A DNA stretch of 64,000 bases. Origin: Oerskovia turbata. GTDB lineage: Bacteria > Actinomycetota > Actinomycetes > Actinomycetales > Cellulomonadaceae. The position numbers and the translations under genes are program-made. Below are positions 50,309 to 59,306 of the stretch, piece after piece (the first letter of the stretch is position 1; each line of letters starts with the position of its first letter). The DNA lies in NCBI RefSeq assembly GCF_000718325.1, contig NZ_JOFV01000018.1, positions 1 to 64,000 on the forward strand. Reading direction: 5' to 3'. The notes beneath the pieces are model-generated. The model did no database searches, had not been told where the DNA came from, and saw only the letters and a list, made by a program, of their open reading frames with translations.

Positions 50309-51281
50309 CCTCGTGACCCGGCTCGGCCTCCCGCCGGACGCCCGGGCGCTGATCCTCAACGCCGACGACCTCGGCATGTGCCGCGCCGCCAACCGTGCGA
50401 TCACCGAGCTGCTCGTCGCGGGTCACCTCGACTCCGCGACGCTCATGGTGCCGTGCCCCTGGGCGCCCGAGGCGCTCGCCTTCGCGGCCGACCGCATCGA
50501 CCTCGACCTGGGCGTGCACCTCGTCCTCACGAGCGAGTGGACCCGGTACCGGTGGCGCCCCCTCACCGGGGTCGGGACGACCCTCGTCGACGACGCCGGA
50601 TACTTCCCGGCCGACTGCCGCAGCGTCGAGCTCCGGGCGAGCGACGCGGACGTCGCGGCCGAGCTCGCCGCCCAGCTCGACGCGGCGCTCGCCGCAGGCA
50701 TGGACGTCACGCACCTCGACAACCACATGGGCTCGGTCTACGGGCTCGAGACAGGCCGCAGCTTCCTGCCGCAGGTCTTCGAGCTCGCGGCCCGTCACGG
50801 CCTGCCGTTCCGGCTGCCTCGCACGGTCGGCCTCGGACTGCCCGACACCTACCGCTCGTCGCTCGACCAGGCCGCGGCCGCGGCCGACGCGGCCGGCGTC
50901 GTGATCCTCGACCACCTCGCGACGCACCCGTTCGAGCTGCTCGGGGAGGGGACGCCCGACGAGGAGGACTACGCCTCGATGAAGGCGGGCTTCCTCGATC
51001 TGCTCCGCGCGACCGCACCGGGAGTCACCGAGGTCTTCCTGCACCCCATGCTCGACGACGACGAGCTCGGCGACGTCGCCGACCACGCAGTCGCCAAGCG
51101 CGGCTTCGAGCGCCGGCTGCTGGCCGACCCGGACGTCGCCGCGACCCTCGCCGAGGAGGGGATCGTGCGCGTCGGCTGGCGCGACCTCCGCGACGTCCAG
51201 CGCGGGCTCGCACCCCGGGCGCGCGACGCCTCGGGCACCCCGGTCGCCCGGGCGAGCGACGCCGTCGGGGGTGCTCGATGA
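50292..51281 (+). CDS. ChbG/HpnK family (YdjC-like) carbohydrate deacetylase
   Basis: A 329-residue protein. ALILNADDLGMCRAANRAIT is the YdjC signature with the catalytic DD; HLDNHMGSVYG and ATHPFELLGEGTP carry the metal-binding His residues. The family deacetylates N-acetylated oligosaccharides such as diacetylchitobiose phosphate. It overlaps the ROK gene and the transporter gene (ATGA), suggesting uptake and deacetylation of an oligosaccharide. The substrate is inferred only from family. Confidence 0.88.
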   Translation: MRAPSDLVTRLGLPPDARALILNADDLGMCRAANRAITELLVAGHLDSATLMVPCPWAPEALAFAADRIDLDLGVHLVLTSEWTRYRWRPLTGVGTTLVDDAGYFPADCRSVELRASDADVAAELAAQLDAALAAGMDVTHLDNHMGSVYGLETGRSFLPQVFELAARHGLPFRLPRTVGLGLPDTYRSSLDQAAAAADAAGVVILDHLATHPFELLGEGTPDEEDYASMKAGFLDLLRATAPGVTEVFLHPMLDDDELGDVADHAVAKRGFERRLLADPDVAATLAEEGIVRVGWRDLRDVQRGLAPRARDASGTPVARASDAVGGAR

Positions 51282-52705
51282 GCGCGCTCACGGCCCTGCG
51301 CGACCGTCGCCTGACCGGCCTCCCCTCGCGCGCCCAGACCCTCGCCTACGGCGCCTCGGCGTTCCCCGCGAACCTCATGGCGCAGACGTTCTCCGCGTTC
51401 GTCGTGTTCTTCTACGTCGACCACCTCAAGGTCCCCGCGGGCTGGGTCGCGGGCGCGATGGTCGCGCACGGGATCCTCAACGCGCTCCTCAACCCGCTCG
51501 TCGGCGCCGCCTCCGACCGGCACCGCACCCGCTGGGGGCGGCGTGTCCCGTGGATCGGGCTGGGGATCGTGCCGCTCGTCGCGGCGTTCTCGCTGCTGTG
51601 GATGCCTCCCGAGGTCAGCCCCGCGGGTCTGCTCGTCTGGTTCCTCGTAGTCGTCGCGGTCTACGACGTCGCGTACGTCGCGGTCGTCCTCAACACCTCG
51701 GCGCTCTTCCCGGAGATCTTCCGCACGACGGCGGAGCGCGCCCGCGGCAACACGCCGCGCCAGATCTTCGGGCTGGTCGGGATGATCCTCGGCACGGCCG
51801 CGGCACCGTTGCTCTACGGGTCGCCGCTCGGGTGGGTCGGCATGGGGCTCGTGCTGGGCGCGCTGTGCCTCGCGTTCTTCGTGTGGTCCCTCACGGGCAT
51901 GGTCGAGCGGCCCGTCGACGAGGTCGAGGTCAGGGCTCGCGAGGCCGCGCTGCCGCTGCGGGACCAGCTCCGGTACACGTTCGCGAACAAGGCCTTCGTG
52001 ACGTACGTCCTGGGGTCCCTGCTGCTCCAGTCCACGACCGCGATCCTGCTCGCGTCGGTGCCGTTCTACGTGCGCTACGTGCTCGGCGGCGCCGAGGCCG
52101 ACGCGACGCTCGTGCTCGCGCCGATCTTCGTCGTCGCGATCCCCTCGATCGTCGGCTGGTCCTGGGTGGTCCGCACGGTCGGCCCGCGCCGGGCGTTGCT
52201 GTGGTCCGTCGCGGCGTACGGCGTGGCCGTCGGGCTGTTCATGCTCCCCGGCTCGCTGCCGGGGGCCATGGCCGTGGCCGGGCTCGTGGGCATCGGCGTC
52301 GCGGGCATGATGCAGCTCCTCGAGGTCGCGCTCGGGCAGGTGATCGACGACGACGAGCGGCGCACCGGTCTCCGCCGCGAGGGCATGTACTTCGGGGTCA
52401 ACGGGTTCGTGGTGCGCGGCTCGGTGATCGTGCAGGCGGTCGTGATCGCCGTGGTCCTCGGCGCGACGGGCTACGACGCCGGGCTCACGGTGGCGGCCCA
52501 GCCGGAGACCGTGTCGACCGGGATCCGGGTGCTCATGGGCGGCGTGCCGCTCGTGGTCGCCGGGCTCGCGTGGCTCTGCTTCTGGGCGTACCCGCTGCGC
52601 GGGCTCGACGTGCCGACGGTGGGTGGCGCGGGGGACGCGGCCGGTGGTGTGCCGGGTGGTGCCGGTGACGACGAGCCGCAGGATGCCGAGGCGCTGAGCC
52701 GCTGA
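51278..52705 (+). CDS. GPH (MelB-type) sugar:cation symporter
   Basis: A 475-residue protein with 12 helices. SRAQTLAYGASAFPANLMAQ opens it, NPLVGAASDRHRTRWGRR is the GPH helix 2-3 motif, and the VPWIGLGIVPLV segment follows. It probably imports the sugar handled by the ROK/ChbG pair. The 3' ~30 residues are a glycine-rich cytoplasmic tail. The ATG overlaps the stop of the ChbG-like gene. Confidence 0.88.
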   Translation: MSALTALRDRRLTGLPSRAQTLAYGASAFPANLMAQTFSAFVVFFYVDHLKVPAGWVAGAMVAHGILNALLNPLVGAASDRHRTRWGRRVPWIGLGIVPLVAAFSLLWMPPEVSPAGLLVWFLVVVAVYDVAYVAVVLNTSALFPEIFRTTAERARGNTPRQIFGLVGMILGTAAAPLLYGSPLGWVGMGLVLGALCLAFFVWSLTGMVERPVDEVEVRAREAALPLRDQLRYTFANKAFVTYVLGSLLLQSTTAILLASVPFYVRYVLGGAEADATLVLAPIFVVAIPSIVGWSWVVRTVGPRRALLWSVAAYGVAVGLFMLPGSLPGAMAVAGLVGIGVAGMMQLLEVALGQVIDDDERRTGLRREGMYFGVNGFVVRGSVIVQAVVIAVVLGATGYDAGLTVAAQPETVSTGIRVLMGGVPLVVAGLAWLCFWAYPLRGLDVPTVGGAGDAAGGVPGGAGDDEPQDAEALSR

Positions 52706-52750
52706 CGCGCCGGGCATGACAAGGGCTCGACGAGGGAGAGGACGACCCCG

Positions 52751-53566
52751 ATGACGTGGTGGATCTGCCGGACGTGCGCCGTCGAGCACGCGGACCGTCC
52801 CGAGGTGTGCGCGATCTGCGCCGACGAGCGCCAGTGGGTGCCCGCGGACGGTCAGGCGTGGACGACGCTCGACGAGCTCGCGGCCGAGGGGCACGAGGTG
52901 TCGGTGACCGAGCTCGAACCGGACCTCTTCGCGCTCGCGGGGCACCCCGGGGTGGGGATCGGGCAGGAGTCCAAGATCGTGCGGACCCCGGCCGGGATGC
53001 TGCTGTGGGACCCGGTCGGGTACCTGGACGACGACGCCGTCCGCCGGGTGCGCGAGCTGGGCGAGGTCGTGGCCGTCGTCGCGAGCCACCCGCACATGTT
53101 CGGCGTCCAGGTCGAGTGGAGCCGTGCGCTCGGGGACGTCCCGGTGCTCGTCGCGGAGGCCGACGCCGGGTGGGTCGCCCGCCCCGACCCGGTGATCGAG
53201 ACGTGGTCCGAGGACCGCGAGATCCTGCCCGGTGTGACGCTCTCCCAGCCGGGCGGGCACTTCCCGGGCAGCGCGGTCGTGCACTGGGCGGCCGGCGCCG
53301 AGGGCCGCGGTGTCCTGCTCAGCGGCGACACGATCTTCGCGAACCCCGACCGCACGTCGGTGAGCTTCATGCGCTCCTACCCGAACCGCATCCCGCTGTC
53401 GGGGGCCGTGGTGGACCGGGTCGCGACCCACGTCGAGCGGTTCGCGTTCGACCGGCTCTACAACAACTTCGAGGGTGTGATCCCGGTGGGTGCGCGGGGC
53501 GTCGTGCGCCGGTCCGCGGACCGGCACGCGGCGTGGGTGCGCGGGGACTTCGACCACCTCACGTGA
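52751..53566 (+). CDS. MBL-fold protein with rubredoxin-like zinc knuckle
   Basis: A 271-residue protein. The N-terminal knuckle has four cysteines, CRTC and CAIC at residues 6, 9, 20 and 23. The metallo-β-lactamase-like part shows VASHPHMFG, PGGHFPGSAVVHW and LLSGDTIFANPDRTSVSFM, keeping the His/Asp metal motifs of the fold. Its exact reaction is unknown; many relatives are hydrolases. It starts 46 bases after the transporter and may be part of the same transcript. Confidence 0.85.
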   Translation: MTWWICRTCAVEHADRPEVCAICADERQWVPADGQAWTTLDELAAEGHEVSVTELEPDLFALAGHPGVGIGQESKIVRTPAGMLLWDPVGYLDDDAVRRVRELGEVVAVVASHPHMFGVQVEWSRALGDVPVLVAEADAGWVARPDPVIETWSEDREILPGVTLSQPGGHFPGSAVVHWAAGAEGRGVLLSGDTIFANPDRTSVSFMRSYPNRIPLSGAVVDRVATHVERFAFDRLYNNFEGVIPVGARGVVRRSADRHAAWVRGDFDHLT

Positions 53567-53666
53567 GGACGGCGCGCGGTGGGGCGGCCCGACGCGATGC
53601 GACGCGACCCGAGGGATCGTGGGGCCGGCCGTGGACACCTCGCCCAGACCCCGACAGGATGTCCGC

Positions 53667-54467
53667 GTGAGCACCGGACCCGCGCTGGACCCCGAGATCC
53701 TCGACTTCTACACGGACCGCTACCGCGAGGAGCGGCGTCTCCACGCGACCGCCCACGGTCGCCTCGAGCTGCTGCGTACGCGTGAGCTGCTGGACCGGTT
53801 CCTCCCGTCGCCACCGGGCCGGGTCGTGGACGTCGGCGGCGCGACCGGCGTGCACGCGGCGTGGCTCGCCGAGGTGGGGTTCGAGGTGGACCTGATCGAC
53901 CCCGTGCCCTCGCACGTGGCCCAGGCGGGCGAGGTCCCGGGTGTCCGGGCGCAGGTCGGCGACGCGCGGACCCTGCCCTTCGGGGACGCGTCGGCCGACG
54001 TCGTGCTCCTCCTCGGACCGCTCTACCACCTCACGGCGCGCGCCGACCGTTTGCTCGCGCTGCGCGAGGCGGCCCGGGTAGGCCGCCGGGGCGGCGTCGT
54101 GGCGGTCGCGGCGATCAGTAGGTACGCGGGCCTGCTGGAGCTCGCGGCCGTGGGCGAGGTCAGCGACGTGACGGAGCCGTCGCTGCGGCGCGCGATCGAG
54201 ACGGGTGTCAACGATCCGCGGTCCGGGTTCACGACCGCGTACTTCCACCGGCCGGACGAGCTCGCGCGGGAGATGGCGGAGGCCGGGCTCGCCGAGGTCG
54301 CGGTCTACGGCGTCGAGGGGCCGAGCGCCCCGGCGCTCGACAACCTGCCGCTGGACGAGGCCGAACCCCTGCTGGGTTCCGCGATCCGGGCGGCGCGCCT
54401 GCTCGAGCAGGACCCGGCGCTGATCGCCGCGAGCCCGCACTTCCTGGCCTTCGGCCGGGTGGGCTGA
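53667..54467 (+). CDS. Class I SAM-dependent methyltransferase
   Basis: A 266-residue protein. Motif I is VVDVGGATGVHAAWLAEVGF, followed by the acidic strand end VDLIDPVPSHV and motif VVLLLGPLYHLTARADRLLA. It is a Rossmann-fold methyltransferase of the UbiE/type 11 kind; the substrate is unknown. GTG start at 53667 with AGGAT eight bases upstream; an earlier start would run into the intergenic region. Confidence 0.88.
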   Translation: MSTGPALDPEILDFYTDRYREERRLHATAHGRLELLRTRELLDRFLPSPPGRVVDVGGATGVHAAWLAEVGFEVDLIDPVPSHVAQAGEVPGVRAQVGDARTLPFGDASADVVLLLGPLYHLTARADRLLALREAARVGRRGGVVAVAAISRYAGLLELAAVGEVSDVTEPSLRRAIETGVNDPRSGFTTAYFHRPDELAREMAEAGLAEVAVYGVEGPSAPALDNLPLDEAEPLLGSAIRAARLLEQDPALIAASPHFLAFGRVG

Positions 54468-54571
54468 CTGTCCACGACACGCTTGTGCGATCCATCACAA
54501 GCGTCGCCTCTTCTGTGCCCGGAGATGCGACGATCGAGACAGCCCGAGGTCCCACGACGGAGGAGACTGCC

Positions 54572-55210
54572 ATGAGACCGCTCGTACGACGGACCGCCAC
54601 CGCGGCGTTCCTGGTCGGGGCGCTGCTCCTGACCCGACGCATGACCATGACCTGGGGGACGCGCGACGGCGAACCGTCCGAGCCGCTCGCAGGTGACGAG
54701 ATCGTCCCGTGCGCCGACACGGTCGCGACCCGCGCCGTCACGATCGACGCCCTGCCGCGCGAGGTGTGGAAGTGGGTCCTGCAGCTCGGCCAGGGGCGAG
54801 GCGGCTTCTACAGCTACGAGTGGCTCGAGAACCTCGTGGGCTGCGACATCGAGAACGCGGACCGCATCGATCCGCGGTGGCAGCGCCTCGCGGTCGGGGA
54901 CGACGTGCGCCTCCACCCTGACGTCGCGCTGCGCGTCGCCGCGATCGTCCCCGAACGTCACCTCGTGCTGCGGGGAGCCGTCCCGGTCGGTGCGTCGGCA
55001 CCGCCGTACGACTTCTCCTGGTCGTTCGTGCTCCGCCCCGCCGCCGACGGCGCGACACGCCTGCTCGTGCGTGAGCGCTACGGCTACGCGCGGTGGTGGT
55101 CCGGGGCGATCGTCGAACCGGTCCAGCCCGTCAGCTTCCTCATGAGCGCGCGCATGCTGCGCGGAATCCGCGACCGCGCCGAGGGACGCGCGGGTGAGAG
55201 GGCCGCCTGA
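54572..55210 (+). CDS. SRPBCC-like protein with N-terminal anchor
   Basis: A 212-residue protein. A short hydrophobic segment (TATAAFLVGALLL) precedes a START/SRPBCC-like domain: VTIDALPREVWKWVLQLGQG, GGFYSYEWLENLVGCDIENA and the family's R-x-x-L-V-x-x-x-x-x-Y-G. Such domains bind hydrophobic ligands. The ATG has GGAGGAG seven bases upstream. Function unknown. Confidence 0.7.
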   Translation: MRPLVRRTATAAFLVGALLLTRRMTMTWGTRDGEPSEPLAGDEIVPCADTVATRAVTIDALPREVWKWVLQLGQGRGGFYSYEWLENLVGCDIENADRIDPRWQRLAVGDDVRLHPDVALRVAAIVPERHLVLRGAVPVGASAPPYDFSWSFVLRPAADGATRLLVRERYGYARWWSGAIVEPVQPVSFLMSARMLRGIRDRAEGRAGERAA

Positions 55211-55269
55211 GGCGAGCGGCGCCGTCGAACCGGCCGCCGACCCGGCTGTCGACGCGGGATGATGGACGG

Positions 55270-55707
55270 ATGCCCACCACCCCGCACCGAGGTCTCCCGG
55301 TGAGCGCGGCCCTGACGGTCCCGGAGGCCGAGCTCACCTGGCGGTTCTCGCGCGCCTCGGGGCCCGGCGGGCAGGGGGTCAACACGACGGACTCGCGTGT
55401 CGAGCTGTCGTGGGACGTCGAGGCGTCGGCCGTCCTGACCGATGCGCAGCGGGCTCGCCTCGTGGAGCGCCTCACCAAGCGGATGGTCGGGGGAGTGCTC
55501 ACCGTGACGGCCTCGGAGCTCCGCGAGCAGCTCCGCAACCGGGCCGCCGCGCGGACGCGGCTCGCGGCGCTCGTCGCCGAGGGCCTCACCCCGCCCGCGC
55601 GGCAACGGCGTGCGACGCGCCCGACGCGCGGCTCGCAGGAACGTCGCCTCGCGGCGAAGAAGCAGCGGACCACGACCAAGCAGATGCGCCGCCGCCCCAC
55701 GGACTGA
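55270..55707 (+). CDS. arfB: Peptidyl-tRNA hydrolase ArfB (ribosome rescue)
   Basis: A 145-residue protein with the GGQ catalytic motif in RASGPGGQGVNTTDSRVELS and a basic C-terminal tail (RRLAAKKQRTTTKQMRRRP) that enters the empty mRNA channel. It frees stalled ribosomes lacking a stop codon. The length and lack of RF codon-recognition domains identify it as the ArfB/YaeJ type rather than a release factor. Confidence 0.93.
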   Translation: MPTTPHRGLPVSAALTVPEAELTWRFSRASGPGGQGVNTTDSRVELSWDVEASAVLTDAQRARLVERLTKRMVGGVLTVTASELREQLRNRAAARTRLAALVAEGLTPPARQRRATRPTRGSQERRLAAKKQRTTTKQMRRRPTD

Positions 55708-55852
55708 CGGTGCCCGACGGCGGCGCACCGGTCCGTCCTGCTCGGCATCGAGCTCGTGAGCCTCGTGTGCGCCGTGGAGGGCCGGATCGGGGCAGGATAC
55801 GCAGTGACCCGGTACCGACCGGTGCCGGGAGCCCGACGGAGAGGACGAGGAC

Positions 55853-56032
55853 ATGAGCGAGTCGAAGGGTGGCGCCCTGGGCGGCCTGGGCGGGTTCGTC
55901 GAGAAGGCCAAGGAGGCCCTGACGGACGAGCGCATCGACCAGGTCGCGGAGCTGGTCAAGGGCCGCACGTCGGACTCGGTCGACCAGCACGTCGACACGG
56001 TCGCTGAGCAGGCCAAGAAGCTCAACGGCTGA
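55853..56032 (+). CDS. Rv0909-type antitoxin-like small protein
   Basis: 59 residues, too short for many gene finders: MSESKGGALGGLGGFVEKAK, then EALTDERIDQVAELVKGRTS. It resembles the MT0933/Rv0909-like antitoxin family. The partner toxin (polyketide cyclase-like in the mycobacterial pair) is not beside it; the SRPBCC-like gene at 54572 is two genes upstream. The ATG has a GAGGAC site. Orphan antitoxins of this kind are common in actinobacteria. Confidence 0.75.
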   Translation: MSESKGGALGGLGGFVEKAKEALTDERIDQVAELVKGRTSDSVDQHVDTVAEQAKKLNG

Positions 56033-56100
56033 GCCGAGCGTCATCAGGGGGCGGTCCCGCCGGGGCCGCCCCTTCGTGCGTCACGGGCGGGTCCGGGTGC

Positions 56101-57093
56101 TCAGCCTGCCCGACGGCGCCGCTCACCGCCGCGGTCGGGTGGCTCTGCGCGGGTGGTCGCCGCGGGGGCGCGGGCCGCGCGGGCGTGCTCCGGGGCCGCG
56201 TCCGTCGGGGTGGTCCAGTGCACGGGGTGCTCGAGCCCGTCGGGCAGGCGGGTGGTCGTGTCGCCCCGGGCCGCGTCGACCTGGGCCTGGGTGAGGAACA
56301 GCGCGTCGGTGAGGTCGGTGCCGCGCAGGTCGGCTCCCCGCAGGTCGGCCCCGACGAGGTCTGCGCTGCGCAGGTCCGCACCGCGCAGGTCGGCCCCGAC
56401 GAGCAGGGCGCCGCGCAGGCTCGCTCCCCGCAGGTCTGCGCGGGCCAGCTGCCTCCCGACCAGGTCGGCGCCGCGGTGGTCGGCGCGTCGGCCCCGGGGC
56501 TGGTGCGGCGAGCGTGCACGCGCGCCGTCGCTCGCCCGGAGCAGGAGCGGGTTGACGCTGCTGCGCAGGGCGCCGAGATCCTGTGCGAGCAGGTCCTGCG
56601 GGGTGCCGAGCGAGAGGTGCTCGACCCGGTCCACGGCGGCGCGCAGGTCGGCGGTCAGCGCCGGGTCGTGGCCCGCGGAGCGGTCGAGGGCGGTGCTGTC
56701 CTGGCCCGCTGCCAGCGCCAGTGCCTCGGTGAGGTACCAGAGCAGCTCGTGGACGTGCCGCAGCACGGGCAGCAGCGCGAACATCGACGACCGCACCTCG
56801 GGGTGCTCGCGCCAGTCCTGCCCGGCGAACGTGACGCGGGAGATCTTCTGCCCCGCGCCGAAGCAGTCGTAGACGGTGCAGCCCACGAACCCGCGATCGC
56901 GGAGCTCGGTGTGGATGCCGCACCGGTGATCGGGCCGCAGGTTGCGGCAGGGCTCGCCCGCGTCCTTGTCGATCGGGAAGTCGGCGGAGCGTGTGAAGGC
57001 CAGCGCCACGCAGCACAGTCCGAAGCAGCTCGCGCAGTCGGCGTGCAGGCCGAGGCGGTCACGTTCGGGGGTGGGGCTCGGGGACGACGACAT
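56101..57093 (-). CDS. Pentapeptide-repeat protein with Cys-rich N-terminal domain
   Basis: A 330-residue protein. The N-terminal ~100 residues hold several cysteines (ADCASCFGLCCVALAFT; EPCRNLRPDHRCGIHTEL; GFVGCTVYDCFGAGQ), likely a metal or cluster site. Residues ~205-265 are pentapeptide repeats A(D/N)LXX, for example ADLRGASLRGALLVG, forming a right-handed β-helix. The rest is disordered and alanine-rich. The combined architecture recurs in Actinobacteria; its role is unknown. GC-rich region to the right (57094-57408) holds only the promoter of the AbiE pair. Confidence 0.85.
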   Translation of the reverse strand: MSSSPSPTPERDRLGLHADCASCFGLCCVALAFTRSADFPIDKDAGEPCRNLRPDHRCGIHTELRDRGFVGCTVYDCFGAGQKISRVTFAGQDWREHPEVRSSMFALLPVLRHVHELLWYLTEALALAAGQDSTALDRSAGHDPALTADLRAAVDRVEHLSLGTPQDLLAQDLGALRSSVNPLLLRASDGARARSPHQPRGRRADHRGADLVGRQLARADLRGASLRGALLVGADLRGADLRSADLVGADLRGADLRGTDLTDALFLTQAQVDAARGDTTTRLPDGLEHPVHWTTPTDAAPEHARAARAPAATTRAEPPDRGGERRRRAG

Positions 57094-57329
57094 GGGACTC
57101 CTGGCAGGGCGGGGGCGGCTCGTCCCCAGTACACCGCGCTGCCGCCCGGGAGTCGAGCAAGTTCCGGGCGATCAGCGCCTCACCAGACGCGCTCGCCGTA
57201 GCCATTGCCCGGCGTACCTCGTCGTGCAGGCCGCGTTCCTCGACGCATGGATCAAGCATCGTCGCGGATCCACGTCTCACGTCGGGTAGCGCCGATGTCA
57301 CTGCCGACACTGGAATACCTAGAACAGAT

Positions 57330-57339
57330 ACTCTAGAGT
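57330..57339. promoter_or_regulatory. Palindrome in the AbiE promoter region
   Basis: ACTCTAGAGT is a perfect 10-bp dyad with a -10-like TACTCT over its left half, about 70 bases before the abiEi start, in a locally AT-richer stretch. AbiEi antitoxins repress their own promoter at inverted repeats, so it is a candidate operator. Confidence 0.4.
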
Positions 57340-57408
57340 GATCGAGGGCAGTCGTTCTCTGTCGTTCACACAGTGCATATATCTGATTTGGATACTCCGG
57401 AGGGCATC

Positions 57409-58209
57409 GTGGCAGCGCGCAGACTGAGCCCCACCCTCGCAGCTGTCGTCGAGGAGCTCGAGTTGGAGCAGCCCACGGTCGTCACCAGTCCCACGATCCG
57501 CGCCATCGCAGAGCGACGGGGACTGGGCACCTCACCCCCCGTCATCGCGGCGCGCCTACGGCAAGCGGGTTGGCTCCTGCCGACCGGACGGCGTGGCGTC
57601 TGGGAGTTCGCCCCTGGTGCGCACGCCGGCCCCATCGGCCACGGCGACCCGACCCTGCCTCTGAGAGGGCTCCTGGCGACGCACCCGGAACTCACGCCAG
57701 CCCTGTCGCTGTCTAGCGCCGCGTGGGCGCTCGGGCACGCCAACCGGGTTCCGAACACCATCGACATCGCGGTACCCGTGGGTTCCCGCGTCACGGCCTC
57801 GATGCGCAAGGACGCCTCATTCTCGACCTTCACCAGCAACATCGCCTATCGAACAGCCAAGGGCGTGCCCTGTCACCGGCCGGAGTCCATCCTCACGCAC
57901 CTCGCCACCACGCCAAGCGCACCTCGCTCGTGGCCTGCAGTTCTCGAGTGGCTCCCCGAGATCGCAGCCGATCTCGACGCAGACACTCTCCTCGCCGAAC
58001 TTCGCGGTCGCCCCCGCTCCGTCATCACGCGTGCGGGCTACCTCCTGATCGGCATGCGGCCCGACCTCGCGGCGCCCCTACGCCCGACCGCCCCCGAAGT
58101 GGTGCGCTTCGGACCTCGGACCAACGCCGCCCGTCGATTCGTCGGATCGTGGGGCGTCGTCGACCATCTCCTACCGAGCGACCCAGCAACGTGGGAATCA
58201 GTCCTGTGA
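57409..58209 (+). CDS. abiEi: Type IV antitoxin AbiEi
   Basis: A 266-residue protein of the AbiEi_4 type. The N-terminal winged-helix part (about 20-75, PPVIAARLRQAGWLLPTGRR) is followed by the AbiEi domain with SLSSAAWALGHANRVPNTID and ITRAGYLLIGMRPDLAAPLR. It represses the operon and counters AbiEii. I choose the GTG at 57409, which has GGAGG five bases upstream, rather than the GTG at 57373. The stop overlaps the abiEii start (GTGA). The gene uses more AT-rich codons than its neighbours, which suggests acquisition. Confidence 0.85.
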   Translation: MAARRLSPTLAAVVEELELEQPTVVTSPTIRAIAERRGLGTSPPVIAARLRQAGWLLPTGRRGVWEFAPGAHAGPIGHGDPTLPLRGLLATHPELTPALSLSSAAWALGHANRVPNTIDIAVPVGSRVTASMRKDASFSTFTSNIAYRTAKGVPCHRPESILTHLATTPSAPRSWPAVLEWLPEIAADLDADTLLAELRGRPRSVITRAGYLLIGMRPDLAAPLRPTAPEVVRFGPRTNAARRFVGSWGVVDHLLPSDPATWESVL

Positions 58210-59174
58210 CCGGCTACACCGTCGCCCTCACCAGAGCCCACCTGCTCCGCCACGCCCCCTCCGCCAGGCAGGGAGCCGAAGCTGCGGCAGTCGACATCGC
58301 ACAGGATCTCCTCCTGCGGCACCTGCACGACATCGGCCTCCTTGAACAACTCGCCTTCAAGGGTGGTACCGCGCTGCGCAAGCTCTACGCAGGCTCAGCC
58401 GGTCGATTCTCGCTCGACCTGGACTTCTCAGTCCGCGACCTCGACGGCGACGCAGACGCCACCTTCGAACTGCTCACTGAGAGCGTCGCAGAACTCGAGC
58501 TCGGCCCGTTCCGCTACGGCACGAAGGAACGCCGCGGCAAGACTCTCTTGCTGATCTCCACTGACCTGACCACCACAAACGAGCTTTCCTCCAAACTCGA
58601 CGTCAACCCGCCATCGTGGCTTGAGCCGATCCACCGGCCTTGGGTGCCAATGCCCGTCCACAGCCAGTACGGCGGGCCGCTGCCACCCTTGACGGTCGTA
58701 CGCCTCGAAGAGAACGTCGCGGAGAAGATCGCCCGCCTGAACCGCACGACGACTGCCCGCGATGTCTACGATCTCGTCTGGCTCTGGAAGAACTACCGCG
58801 ACGGCGGCGGGATGGACTTCGCGCTCATCCGGCGCCTAGCGGTGCTGAAGATCTGGGTCGACGCGTACGGCCTCACTGGGCCAAGCCCTCTGCACTGGAA
58901 GCCCGGCCACGAGTCGTATCCGTTCGACCCCGAGCACTGGCTCCGCTCCCGACCAGAGGAAGAGTTCGACAGCGAAGACATCGGCCAACTGTCTGTTCCC
59001 GCACCCAAGCTGGACGAGCTCGCCGCAGACCTCGTCAAGGGTTACGGCTCCCTGCGTGACCTCGACGCCGACGAAATGGTCATCGCCCAGCTCGACGCGA
59101 CCGAGCGCCCGCGCGTACTACGGATGCTTGCCGACCTCCCGGGCACCCGCCTGTCCCGCAGCTCCGTTTGGTAG
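58206..59174 (+). CDS. abiEii: Type IV toxin AbiEii, nucleotidyltransferase
   Basis: A 322-residue protein with the AbiEii/AbiGii toxin fold. Motif I is FKGGTALRKLYAGSAGRFSL followed by DLDF, the DNA polymerase β-type G[GS]T...DxD active site; RLEENVAEKIARLNRTTTAR-DVYDLVWL and PLHWKPG are later family blocks. AbiE systems arrest growth on phage infection. Translationally coupled to AbiEi. It reads as intact. The length suits the family. Confidence 0.9.
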   Translation: MTGYTVALTRAHLLRHAPSARQGAEAAAVDIAQDLLLRHLHDIGLLEQLAFKGGTALRKLYAGSAGRFSLDLDFSVRDLDGDADATFELLTESVAELELGPFRYGTKERRGKTLLLISTDLTTTNELSSKLDVNPPSWLEPIHRPWVPMPVHSQYGGPLPPLTVVRLEENVAEKIARLNRTTTARDVYDLVWLWKNYRDGGGMDFALIRRLAVLKIWVDAYGLTGPSPLHWKPGHESYPFDPEHWLRSRPEEEFDSEDIGQLSVPAPKLDELAADLVKGYGSLRDLDADEMVIAQLDATERPRVLRMLADLPGTRLSRSSVW

Positions 59175-59306
59175 AGGTCCGTCGGAGGTGCTCCACGGGC
59201 GGGAGGCACCCGGAGCCGTGGTCGTCCTACCGACGATTGTCCGAGATGTGAAAGAGTTGCGCCGCGCACGTCGATCGGCGTGCACATCGTTCGCCGAGAG
59301 GTCGTC

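Noticed and set aside
48020..50404. Single giant minus-strand gene spanning DUF4097 and the ROK region
   Set aside because: A good start with ribosome site and lipoprotein signal at 48757 defines the DUF4097 gene; upstream frame is antisense to ROK.
50969..53674. A 900-codon minus-strand frame over the GPH and MBL genes
   Set aside because: Same reason: repetitive His/Arg/Asp composition typical of antisense frames in high-GC DNA.
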